Source: JAZDCJ01 sp036311985
Lineage (GTDB): Bacteria > Actinomycetota > Actinomycetes > Actinomycetales > Micrococcaceae
Direction: 5' to 3' (one strand)
DNA: 22,050 bases
Assembly (NCBI RefSeq): GCF_036311985.1
Contig: NZ_JAZDCJ010000044.1
Shown: positions 7,975 to 14,794 of the stretch, one piece after another
How positions within the stretch are numbered: the first letter of the stretch is position 1
How the letters are laid out: every line of letters begins with the position of its first letter
Made by a program: the position numbers and the translations under genes
The notes under the pieces: generated by a model
Database searches by the model: none
Seen by the model: the letters and a program-made list of their open reading frames with translations, nothing else
Told to the model about the DNA's origin: nothing

Positions 7975-8283
7975 ATGATCGTCGCCTTCTCCGTCGCCCC
8001 CAGCTCCTCCTCCCCGGACGGATCGGTGCACGACGCCGTGGCCGCCGCCGTGCGGATCGTCCGCGATTCCGGGCTGCCCCACCGGACGTCCTCGATGTTC
8101 ACCGAGATCGAGGGGGAGTGGGACGAGGTCATGGACGTGGTCAAACGCGCCACGGAGGCCGTGGGCGCCTTCGGCAGCCGCGTCTCCCTGGTGCTCAAGG
8201 CGGACATCAGGCCCGGCCGCACCGGGGAACTCGACGGCAAGATCGAACGCCTCGAGCAGGCCATCAAGGAGCAGGAGCAGTGA
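7975..8283 (+). CDS. Thiamine-binding protein, MTH1187/YkoF-like family
   Basis: The 102-residue cytoplasmic protein matches the MTH1187 (formerly DUF77) family, ferredoxin-like proteins for which thiamine binding has been shown in some members. Visible features are the opening strand MIVAFSVAPSSS, the SSMFTEIEGEWDEVMDVVKRA segment, RVSLVLKADIRPG and a charged C-terminal helix (LDGKIERLEQAIKEQEQ). Length is normal for the family. I chose the ATG at 7975 because conservation begins there; an in-frame extension reaching 7765 would run through the inverted repeat and has no family similarity. A purine-rich GGTGGAGG precedes the start closely. The O-methyltransferase start lies 1 nt after this stop, so the two are probably cotranslated, and the pairing may reflect cofactor metabolism. 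Confidence 0.88.
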   Translation: MIVAFSVAPSSSSPDGSVHDAVAAAVRIVRDSGLPHRTSSMFTEIEGEWDEVMDVVKRATEAVGAFGSRVSLVLKADIRPGRTGELDGKIERLEQAIKEQEQ

Positions 8284-8284
8284 C

Positions 8285-8959
8285 ATGACCACCACGCCGC
8301 AGGACGTCGACCGCTACCTGACCGCCACCGTCGTCGGCGAGGACCCCGCGCTCGCCGAGGGCAAGGCCCGCGCCGTCGAGGCCGGCCTGCCGCAGATCGA
8401 GGTCACCGCGGGGCAGGGCAAGCTCCTGCACCTGATCGCCCGCATCCACGGCGCCCGGCGGATCCTGGAGATCGGGACCCTCGGCGGCTACAGCACCACG
8501 TGGCTGGCCCGCGCGCTGCCTGAGGACGGCGCGCTGATCACGTGCGAGTTCGAGCCCCGCCACGCGGAGGTCGCCCGGGCGAACCTCGACGCCGCGGGTG
8601 TCGGGGACCGCGTGGAGATCCGCCTCGGCGCGGCGCGCGAGACCCTCGCGGCGCTCGCCGCCGAGGGCGCCGAGCCGTTCGACCTGGTCTTCATCGACGC
8701 GGACAAGGTCAACAACCCCCACTACATCGAGGGCGCGCTGGCCCTGTCCCGGCCCGGCACCGTGCTGGTCCTGGACAACGTCGTGCGCGGGGGCTCCGTC
8801 GTCGTTCCCGGGGACCCGGACACGGAGGACGGCCGCGCCACCAACGGCACGCGCACCGCGCTGGAGCTGCTCGGCGACGATCCGCGCGTCGACGCGACCG
8901 CCGTGCAGACCACCGGCTCCAAGGGCTGGGACGGCTTCGCCCTGGCGATCGTCCGCTGA
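8285..8959 (+). CDS. Class I SAM-dependent O-methyltransferase (CCoAOMT-like)
   Basis: The 224-residue protein belongs to the methyltransferase_3 group, bacterial relatives of caffeoyl-CoA and catechol O-methyltransferases. They move a methyl group from SAM to a hydroxyl, usually with a divalent metal. Motif I is ILEIGTLGGYSTTWLA (about residues 60-75), followed by the SAM ribose region TCEFEPRHAEVARAN. The metal-binding aspartates lie in LVFIDADKVNNPHYIE (near residue 137) and LVLDNVVRGG. AGGAG lies 7 nt before the ATG, inside the end of the upstream gene. The substrate is unknown. A GC-rich inverted repeat (8960-8975) starts right after the stop and may attenuate transcription toward the acetyltransferase gene. 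Confidence 0.93.
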   Translation: MTTTPQDVDRYLTATVVGEDPALAEGKARAVEAGLPQIEVTAGQGKLLHLIARIHGARRILEIGTLGGYSTTWLARALPEDGALITCEFEPRHAEVARANLDAAGVGDRVEIRLGAARETLAALAAEGAEPFDLVFIDADKVNNPHYIEGALALSRPGTVLVLDNVVRGGSVVVPGDPDTEDGRATNGTRTALELLGDDPRVDATAVQTTGSKGWDGFALAIVR

Positions 8960-9035
8960 GGCGCCGGCGGGCGCCCGGGGGGCCGAGTAGCCCCGCTGCC
9001 CCGGACCGGGCCGCGCGGGCGAGGCCCCGGCGTCG

Positions 9036-9041
9036 TACGCT
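9036..9041 (+). promoter_or_regulatory. Candidate -10 box for leaderless GNAT mRNA
   Basis: TACGCT fits the actinobacterial -10 pattern TAnnnT and ends 7 nt before the ATG at 9049, the spacing expected if transcription starts at or next to the start codon. No good -35 is visible. A GGAG inside the 7 nt could alternatively serve as a ribosome-binding site. Confidence 0.35.
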
Positions 9042-9048
9042 GGAGCGC

Positions 9049-9567
9049 ATGAGCACCGAGCCGTACACCGTCCGCCGCGCCACCGCCGAGGACATCCCCG
9101 CGACACTCGCCATGAAGCTCGCCGCGTGGCGGGAGGCGTACGCCTCGCAGCGCCCGGAGTCCTTCTTCGCCGCGGAGGAGGCGCGCCGCGAGGCGCAGAT
9201 CGACTGGTGGACGCGCGGCCTCGCCGCCGGTGCCGAGCTGTGGATCGCGGAGGACGCGGACGGACGCATCGTCGGCTGCTCGGGCGGCGCCCCGGCCCAG
9301 GACGACGACGCCGACGCGGGCGTCGAGGTGGAGCTGCAGATGCTCTACGTCCTGGCCGAGGCGTACGGGAGCGGCCTCGGCGAGCGGCTGCTGCGCGCGG
9401 CCATCGGTGGGCTCCCGGCGCTGCTCTGGGTACTCGAGGACAACCCGCGGGCCCAGGCGTTCTACCGCAAGCACAGCTTCGAGGCCGACGGCCGGGCCGA
9501 GCCGCTCGACGGCCTGTGGAAGGGTCTGAACGAGGTGCGCATGGTGCGCCGGAACCCGCGTGGCTAA
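9049..9567 (+). CDS. GNAT family N-acetyltransferase
   Basis: The 172-residue protein has a complete GNAT fold. It begins YTVRRATAEDIPATLAMKLAAWREAYA, typical of strand 1 and helices 1-2. WIAEDADGRIVGCSGG provides strands 2-3. LQMLYVLAEAYGSGLGERLLRAA is motif A with the acetyl-CoA pyrophosphate loop (YGSGLG). LLWVLEDNPRAQAFYRKHSFEADG is motif B. It should acetylate an amine of unknown identity in the cytoplasm. The ATG (9049) has GGAG 3 nt upstream and a TAnnnT box 7 nt upstream, so initiation may be leaderless. The next gene starts at a GTG inside its last codons (8-nt overlap), so the two are translationally linked. Unlike the GNAT gene at the left edge, nothing is missing. Confidence 0.9.
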   Translation: MSTEPYTVRRATAEDIPATLAMKLAAWREAYASQRPESFFAAEEARREAQIDWWTRGLAAGAELWIAEDADGRIVGCSGGAPAQDDDADAGVEVELQMLYVLAEAYGSGLGERLLRAAIGGLPALLWVLEDNPRAQAFYRKHSFEADGRAEPLDGLWKGLNEVRMVRRNPRG

Positions 9568-10495
9568 GGGCCGGCGCGGTCGGTCGGCCGCGCCCGCGCC
9601 CCCGGCCGGAGGGCCCGTGGCGGGCGAGCACCCGATCGACACCGGCACCGCCACCCTGGAACGCGATCCCTACAGCTCCACCGGCTGGCTCCTGAAGGTC
9701 AACGGCGTGCCGTCCTCCCACGTGGACCTCGCGGACCCGGGGCGGCTGGACTTCGAATACATGCGCTGGATGGCCGCGCTCATCACCGAGCGCTTCGTCC
9801 CCGGGCGGCCGGGGGAGTGGCCTGCACGCCCGCCCCGGGAGGAAGCCGAGCGCGGGGACCCGGGCGCGGATGGCGCCGCGGGGGCCCGGCCGGCCGGGTA
9901 CGACGCCGGGGTCCGGTTCCTGCGCGCCGCCCACCTGGGCGGGGGAGCCTGCTCGATGGCGCGCTGGATCGCGGCCGAGTACGGCGACGCGCGGCAGCTC
10001 GTCGTCGAGCTCGACGGCAGGCTCGCCGAGCTGGTCCGCGGCTGGTTCGACCTCCCGCGCTCCCCGCAGCTGCGCATCCGCGCCGGCGAAGCCGGGGCGG
10101 AGCTGGCCCGCATGGCCGATGCCAGCCGGGATCTGGTGATCCGCGACGTCTTCGCGGGGGATCGGACACCCGTGGAGCTGACGGGCGGGGAGTTCACGGC
10201 GCAGGCCGCGCGCGTGCTCGATGCCGGGGGACTGTACGTGGTCAATTGCGGCGACGGGCCGGCGCTGGAGAACGCCCGCCGGGAGGCCGGCATGATCGGG
10301 TCCGTGTTCCGCCACACGGCGGTGGTCGCCGACGCGGCGATGCTCAAGGGCCGCCGGCGCGGCAACGTGGTCATCGCGGGGTCCGAGGCGCCGATCCCGG
10401 GCGGACCGACCCTGCGGCGCGAGCTGCTCGGCGGCGGCGTGCCCGCGCAGTTCTGGGACGACGCGCGGGTCCGCGCGTTCGCGGGCGGCCGCTGA
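9560..10495 (+). CDS. Spermidine-synthase-like (SpeE-fold) protein, probable non-canonical
   Basis: The 311-residue protein resembles the spermidine synthase family. A small N-terminal beta domain (about residues 25-80) includes WLLKVNGVPSSHVDL and LDFEYMRWMAAL. A Rossmann-type domain follows from about 120, with RFLRAAHLGGGACSMARWI and LVVELDG. The canonical DSxDP-like polyamine site is replaced by RDLVIRDVFAGDRTP, so the key acidic pair is not conserved and true aminopropyl transfer is unlikely. A low-complexity Gly/Ala/Pro/acidic insert (about residues 88-115) links the domains. It starts with GTG overlapping the acetyltransferase by 8 nt and ends before a strong terminator. Automated pipelines often call such proteins spermidine synthase; I would call it a methyltransferase-fold protein of unknown substrate. 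Confidence 0.82.
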   Translation: MAKGRRGRSAAPAPPAGGPVAGEHPIDTGTATLERDPYSSTGWLLKVNGVPSSHVDLADPGRLDFEYMRWMAALITERFVPGRPGEWPARPPREEAERGDPGADGAAGARPAGYDAGVRFLRAAHLGGGACSMARWIAAEYGDARQLVVELDGRLAELVRGWFDLPRSPQLRIRAGEAGAELARMADASRDLVIRDVFAGDRTPVELTGGEFTAQAARVLDAGGLYVVNCGDGPALENARREAGMIGSVFRHTAVVADAAMLKGRRRGNVVIAGSEAPIPGGPTLRRELLGGGVPAQFWDDARVRAFAGGR

Positions 10496-10636
10496 CCACC
10501 CCTGTTGTTCCGTGGTTCCCGGAGAGGCCATGGCCCGCACGCGGCCGGGGCGATCCGCCGGCTGCGGCGGGAGGTCCGCCGCGCCCGCGGCAGCCCGTGG
10601 GCGGACGGCGTCGCGGAAATCCGCTCCGGGCAAGGC

Positions 10637-10670
10637 GAAGGCCCCAGCCTGGGGGATGGCTGGGGCCTTC
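10637..10670 (+). terminator. Intrinsic terminator after the SpeE-like gene
   Basis: A perfect 13-bp stem (GAAGGCCCCAGCC at 10637-10649, GGCTGGGGCCTTC at 10658-10670) with an 8-nt loop is followed by TCATCACT. It lies 142 bp beyond the stop of the upstream operon and before the next promoter. The T tract is weak, as is common in high-GC actinobacteria. Confidence 0.8.
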
Positions 10671-10746
10671 TCATCACTCGCACCTCCATGAGGTATCTAC
10701 GACTCTAGGACGCCCATCTGTGCGCACCCTGTGAGCCGCGTGCGCA

Positions 10747-10777
10747 TTGCCTGCGGACGGGGCGGAATTGCTACCGT
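10747..10777 (+). promoter_or_regulatory. Promoter for leaderless alaX-type gene
   Basis: TTGCCT (10747-10752) and TACCGT (10772-10777) are separated by 19 bp, and 6 nt then lead to the GTG start at 10784. No ribosome-binding site lies before that GTG. The spacing implies an mRNA that begins at the start codon. Confidence 0.5.
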
Positions 10778-10783
10778 GGCCGG

Positions 10784-11554
10784 GTGAACGAAGGACAGAA
10801 CGCACCGGATTCCGCGCCCAGCCCCGTCGACGCCCCGGGTCCCCGCACGCAGGAGCTCGCCCACCACCGCGACACCTACCTCTTCGAGGCGGACGCGGAC
10901 GTCGTGGCCACCGGCACCGACGCGGCCGGCCCCTGGGCGGCCCTGAGCCCCAACATCTTCCACCCCCGCGGAGGCGGGCAGCCCGACGACGCGGCGAGCG
11001 TGGACGGGGCGCCCGTGGAGCTCTTCAAGCACGACGCCGGATGGGTCGCCTTCCGCCCCCGGCCCGCCGCGGGAACGGACTCGCCCGCCGAGGGCGAGGT
11101 ACCGCCGCCCGGCACCCGGGTGCGCGCCGCCGTCGACCCGGAGACCAGGCTGCTGCACGCCGCGCTGCACACGGCCGGGCACCTGATCGGCTTCGTCGGT
11201 GAGTCGGTCAACGGCTGGAGCTACACGGGACACAGCCACTTTCCCGGGCAGGCGCGGCTCGACTTCGCCCCGGACGGGCTGCAGGAGCGCTTCGCGACGG
11301 AGGAGCTGCGCGCGGGCGAACTCGCCGCCTTCCAGGCGCGACTGGACGCCCTGATCGCCGGGGCCGGCGCCGTGACGGCCACGACCGCCGCCGACGGGCG
11401 CCGCACCGTCGAGATCGCGGGCGTCGGTTCCGAGCCCTGCGGCGGCACGCACGTGGACCACGTGGACCGGCTCGCCGCCGTGACCGTCACCGAGATGCGC
11501 ATCAAGCGCGGCACGCTCAAGGTCAAGTACACGGCCTCGCACCGTCCGCTCTGA
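10784..11554 (+). CDS. Free-standing alanyl-tRNA editing protein (AlaX-type)
   Basis: This 256-residue protein matches AlaX, the stand-alone relative of the alanyl-tRNA synthetase editing domain, which hydrolyses Ser or Gly mischarged on tRNA-Ala. An N-terminal beta-barrel part carries FHPRGGGQPDD (residues 59-69). The zinc site follows, with HTAGH at 129-133 and CGGTH at 219-223 (Cys219, His223). The SAD domain ends near KVKYTASHRPL. All metal ligands of the HxxxH...CxxxH pattern are present, so the protein should be active. The N-terminal 25 residues are low-complexity and not part of the fold. GTG 10784 is the only upstream start in frame and lacks a ribosome-binding site; a TAnnnT box 6 nt upstream suggests leaderless translation. 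It faces lysR across a 94-bp convergent spacer. Confidence 0.9.
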   Translation: MNEGQNAPDSAPSPVDAPGPRTQELAHHRDTYLFEADADVVATGTDAAGPWAALSPNIFHPRGGGQPDDAASVDGAPVELFKHDAGWVAFRPRPAAGTDSPAEGEVPPPGTRVRAAVDPETRLLHAALHTAGHLIGFVGESVNGWSYTGHSHFPGQARLDFAPDGLQERFATEELRAGELAAFQARLDALIAGAGAVTATTAADGRRTVEIAGVGSEPCGGTHVDHVDRLAAVTVTEMRIKRGTLKVKYTASHRPL

Positions 11555-11648
11555 TCCACGGCCGGCCCCGGCGCGACCCCGTCCGCGGGCCGCTCGGCGG
11601 GCGGTTCCGGCGCCTCGGTCCCCCAGTGCCGGGCCACTCGTCCGGGAG

Positions 11649-12566
11649 TCAGTCGAACGGGCTCGGGGCCTCGCCGAGCAGGAAGTCCTCCGCCTCGGCG
11701 ACGGCCGTCTGGACGGCGCGTGCCACGAGCCCGACGGCGGGCTGCCGCAGCGTCTCCGGGCGCGCGACCATCCAGTAGGTGAGCCGCTCGGCCACCTCGC
11801 CGGGCAGGATCCGCACGAGGTCCGGGTGGCGCGAGGCCATAAAGCACGGCAGCAGGCCGATCCCGCCGCCGGCGCGGGTCGCTTCCACGTGGACGAACAC
11901 GTTGGTCGAGGTGATCGCGTCCTGCATGCCCGGCAGGATCCGGCGGGGCGTGTCGAGGTCGTCGACCTGCAGCATGGAGTCGATGAAGTACACGAGTGGA
12001 TGCCCGAGCACCTCGTCCATGGTCCGCGGCATCCCGTGCGCGTCGATCCAGGCCCGCGAGGCGTAGAGGCCGAGCCGGTAGTCGCCGAGCCGCTCGGCCC
12101 GCGCGCGGTGGACCTGGGGCCGTCCCACCACGATCTCCAGGTCGAGCCCCGAGCGGATCTGCGAGGCCCGTCGCGTGGCCGCGACGATCTCCACCCGGAT
12201 GCCGGGGTGACGGCGACGCAGCCGCGCCACCGCGGGGGAGATCACGTAGGCGCTCATCCCGTCCGTGGCACTGAGGCGGACGACGCCGGACGGTCCGGTC
12301 CCGCCGTCGTCCGCGCCTTCCAGCCCGCCCAGTGCCGCGGCGATCTGCTCCGCGGCGGCCGCGGCGCGGGCGCCGAGGCCGGTCAGCTCCCAGCCGCCGG
12401 CCGTGCGCACGAGCAGGTGCTCGCCGAGCCGCTTCTCGAGCGCGGTGATCCGGCGGGAGACCGTGGTGTGGTTGAGACCGAGCTCGGCCGCGGCCGTGGC
12501 GTAGCGGCCGGACTGGGCCACGGCGCGCAGGATGAGGAGGTCGTCGGCGCTGAGGTTCGGTTCCAT
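11649..12566 (-). CDS. LysR-type transcriptional regulator, likely of the 3-hydroxybutyrate genes
   Basis: The 305-residue protein has an N-terminal winged helix-turn-helix (residues 1-65): LSADDLLILRAVAQSGRYATAAAELGLNHTTVSRRITALEKRLGEHLLVR. It is followed by a periplasmic-binding-protein-like effector domain from about residue 90 (VVRLSATDGMSAYVISPAVARLRRRHPGI onward). I chose ATG 12566 because the HTH begins right after it. In-frame ATGs at 12608, 12626 and 12668 would add 14-34 unconserved residues lying within the control region, although 12566 lacks a clear ribosome-binding site. It is transcribed divergently from the MHS transporter and hydroxybutyrate dehydrogenase genes, the usual position of a LysR regulator relative to its target. 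The shared spacer contains two dyads. The effector is unknown; 3-hydroxybutyrate is a guess from context. Confidence 0.92.
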   Translation of the reverse strand: MEPNLSADDLLILRAVAQSGRYATAAAELGLNHTTVSRRITALEKRLGEHLLVRTAGGWELTGLGARAAAAAEQIAAALGGLEGADDGGTGPSGVVRLSATDGMSAYVISPAVARLRRRHPGIRVEIVAATRRASQIRSGLDLEIVVGRPQVHRARAERLGDYRLGLYASRAWIDAHGMPRTMDEVLGHPLVYFIDSMLQVDDLDTPRRILPGMQDAITSTNVFVHVEATRAGGGIGLLPCFMASRHPDLVRILPGEVAERLTYWMVARPETLRQPAVGLVARAVQTAVAEAEDFLLGEAPSPFD

Positions 12567-12607
12567 GGAGTATGCAATTCCGCAGGTTGAAGGTGCCTCT
12601 TTGGTCA

Positions 12608-12637
12608 TTGATGTGCAGGAATGCATCACACCATACT
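12608..12637 (+). promoter_or_regulatory. Candidate promoter of the MHS transporter-bdh operon
   Basis: TTGATG (12608-12613) and CATACT (12632-12637) are 18 bp apart, and the start codon is 49 bp further on. A dyad TGATG-N10-CATCA (12609-12628) overlaps the -35 box. GAGTATG at 12568-12574 is the exact inverse of CATACTC at 12632-12638, placing matched half-sites at both ends of the divergent spacer. Confidence 0.5.
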
Positions 12638-12652
12638 CGTCCAGTGGTGTGA
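12626..12652. promoter_or_regulatory. Candidate operator dyad in the lysR-MHS spacer
   Basis: TCACACCA (12626-12633) and TGGTGTGA (12645-12652) form a perfect 8-bp inverted repeat around an 11-bp centre. It covers the proposed -10 box and start site of the transporter promoter. The 11-bp spacing resembles LysR-type recognition geometry, but a site across the -10 would fit repression better than activation. Confidence 0.5.
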
Positions 12653-12686
12653 CGCGCACCACGCACACGTCCCCACAGGAGATGAG

Positions 12687-13913
12687 ATGAGTTCAACGGT
12701 GAACAACCACGGCTCCGGCCACCCCGCGCCGGAACCCGGCGCGGCCGGCGGTACCGGGCGCGACGGCTCGAACGGCGGGCTGAAGAAGATCGTCAGCGCC
12801 TCGATGGCCGGAACGGTCGTCGAGTGGTACGACTTCTTCCTCTTCGCCTCCGCGGCCGCACTGGTCTTCGGCACCCAGTTCTTCCCGCAGACCGGCAACG
12901 CCCTCGACGGCGTGATCGCCGCGTTCCTGACCTACGCGGTGGGCTTCGTCGCCCGGCCGCTCGGCGGAATCGTGTTCGGCCACCTCGGCGACAAGCTCGG
13001 CCGCAAGCACACCCTGCAGCTGACGATCATCCTCATCGGCGTCGCCACCGTGCTCATGGGCTGCCTGCCGACCATCCACCAGATCGGCTACCTCGCCCCC
13101 GTCCTGCTCGTCGTCCTGCGCTTCGTCCAGGGCCTCGCACTCGGCGGCGAATGGGGCGGCGCCGTGCTCCTCGTCGCCGAGCACTCGCCCAACGAGTCCC
13201 GCGGCTTCTGGTCCTCCTGGCCGCAGGCCGCCGTCCCGGTCGGCAACCTCCTGGCGACGCTCGTGCTGTTCGTGATGTCCGCCGTGCTCAGCCAGGAGGC
13301 ATTCCTCGCGTGGGGCTGGCGCGTGGCGTTCTGGCTCTCGGCCGTCGTCGTCGTGGTCGGCTACTTCATCCGCACGCGCATCAGCGAGGCGCCGATCTTC
13401 GAGGAGGCCAAGCGCGAGGTCGAGCAGACGCAGGCCGTCTCCTACGGGCTCGGCGAGGTCGTCCGCAAGTACCCGCGCGGCATCCTCACCGCCATGGGCC
13501 TGCGCGTCGCCGAGAACATCCTCTACTACATCGTGGTCAGCTTCTCGATCGTCTACTTGGGCCACATCAAGTTGGACACGCAGCGCATCCTCGGGCTCCT
13601 CGCGATCGCCCACGTCGCCCACTTCGTGTTCGTGCCCCTCGCCGGACGGCTCTCGGACATCGTCGGTCGCCGGCCGCTCTACCTCGCGGGTGCCGCGCTC
13701 GGCGCCACGTGGGGCTTCTTCGCCTTCCCGATGTTCTCGACGGGCCACGACGTCGCGATCGTGGCCGCGATCATGATCGGCCTCGCCTTCCACGCCCTGA
13801 TGTACGCGGGGCAGCCGGCGCTCATGGCCGAGATGTTCCCGACCCGGATGCGCTACTCCGGCGTCTCCCTCGACGAGGCGGACCGGGCCGAACGCGAGCG
13901 GGCCTCGGCGTGA
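12687..13913 (+). CDS. MHS-family MFS transporter, C-terminally truncated
   Basis: The 408-residue protein belongs to the metabolite:H+ symporter branch of MFS (ShiA/KgtP/ProP-like): MAGTVVEWYDFFLFASAAALVF in helix 1, GGIVFGHLGDKLGRKHTL at the helix 2-3 loop, and RFVQGLALGGEWGGAVLL in helix 4. I count about ten hydrophobic segments. The MHS sequence normally continues past MFPTRMRYSGVSL into helices 11 and 12, but here it switches to DEADRAERERASA and stops. I infer a deletion that removed the last two helices and fused a foreign tail, so transport may be lost. AGGAG lies 7 nt before ATG 12687. The dehydrogenase start overlaps its stop (GTGA), so 3-hydroxybutyrate or a related acid is the likely substrate of the intact ancestor. 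Confidence 0.88.
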   Translation: MSSTVNNHGSGHPAPEPGAAGGTGRDGSNGGLKKIVSASMAGTVVEWYDFFLFASAAALVFGTQFFPQTGNALDGVIAAFLTYAVGFVARPLGGIVFGHLGDKLGRKHTLQLTIILIGVATVLMGCLPTIHQIGYLAPVLLVVLRFVQGLALGGEWGGAVLLVAEHSPNESRGFWSSWPQAAVPVGNLLATLVLFVMSAVLSQEAFLAWGWRVAFWLSAVVVVVGYFIRTRISEAPIFEEAKREVEQTQAVSYGLGEVVRKYPRGILTAMGLRVAENILYYIVVSFSIVYLGHIKLDTQRILGLLAIAHVAHFVFVPLAGRLSDIVGRRPLYLAGAALGATWGFFAFPMFSTGHDVAIVAAIMIGLAFHALMYAGQPALMAEMFPTRMRYSGVSLDEADRAERERASA

Positions 13914-14794
13914 CGGGCCCGGCGGGAACCGTCGAGGAAGCGGCCCCCGGCGCTCGGCCGGTGGCGCCGGGCACGCGGGGCGCGGCTTCCGACGCCGGGG
14001 CGGCGGCGGCACCGGCGTCGTCCTGGCCGCTCGCCGGGCGCCGGGCGCTGGTGACGGGGGCGGCGTCGGGGATCGGGCAGGCGGTCGCGGCCGGGCTGCG
14101 CGCCCAGGGCGCCGCCGTGACCCTCGCCGACCGGGACGCCGACGGGCTCGAGGCCGCCGCCTCCCGCCTGCGCGGCGCCCCAGGCCCCGGCGACGCCGAG
14201 GTGCGGACGTGGACGGTGGACCTCCTGGACACCGACCACGTCGCGCACGCGGCCGTGGACGCCGACATCCTGGTCAACAACGCGGGGATCCAGAAGGTCG
14301 CCCCGCTGCACGAGTTCGACCCGGCCGATTTCCGCCGCATCCTCGCGCTCATGCTCGAGGCCCCGTTCCTGCTGGTGCGGGCGGCGCTGCCGGGGATGTA
14401 CGAGCGCGGCTACGGGCGCGTCATCAACATCTCCTCCGTGCACGGCCTGCGGGCCTCCCCGTACAAGGCGGCGTACGTCTCCGCGAAGCACGGCCTCGAG
14501 GGCCTGAGCAAGGTCACGGCCCTCGAGGGCGGGCCGCACGGCGTGACGAGCAACTGCATCAATCCCGGCTACGTGCGCACCCCGCTCGTCGAACGGCAGA
14601 TCGCCGACCAGGCGGCCGCGCACGGGATCGGAGAGGACGAGGTGCTCGAGAAGGTCATGCTCACCGAGTCCGCCGTCAAGCGGCTCGTCGAGCCGGAGGA
14701 GGTCGCCTCGCTCGCCGCGTGGCTGGCCTCCGACCACGCCGCCATGGTGACCGGCGCGAGCTACACCATGGACGGCGGCTGGTCCGCGCGCTAG
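13910..14794 (+). CDS. D-3-hydroxybutyrate dehydrogenase (SDR family)
   Basis: It oxidises D-3-hydroxybutyrate to acetoacetate with NAD+. SDR motifs are complete: TGAASGIG (residues 49-56) for the cofactor, ILVNNAGIQ, the serine in NISSVHGL (about 176), and YVSAK with Tyr189 and Lys193. Family-specific features include NNAGIQKVAPL, SVHGLRASPYKAAYVSAKHG, NPGYVRTPLVERQI and the closing GGW. The first 40 residues, rich in Ala/Gly/Pro, precede the fold and are unusual, because family members normally start at about LAGRRALVTG. The GTG at 13910 overlaps the transporter stop (GTGA); a later GTG within this extension could be the real start. The gene ends in a stop codon shared with the opposing permease gene. 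Acetoacetate would feed acetyl-CoA metabolism. Confidence 0.93.
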   Translation: MTGPAGTVEEAAPGARPVAPGTRGAASDAGAAAAPASSWPLAGRRALVTGAASGIGQAVAAGLRAQGAAVTLADRDADGLEAAASRLRGAPGPGDAEVRTWTVDLLDTDHVAHAAVDADILVNNAGIQKVAPLHEFDPADFRRILALMLEAPFLLVRAALPGMYERGYGRVINISSVHGLRASPYKAAYVSAKHGLEGLSKVTALEGGPHGVTSNCINPGYVRTPLVERQIADQAAAHGIGEDEVLEKVMLTESAVKRLVEPEEVASLAAWLASDHAAMVTGASYTMDGGWSAR

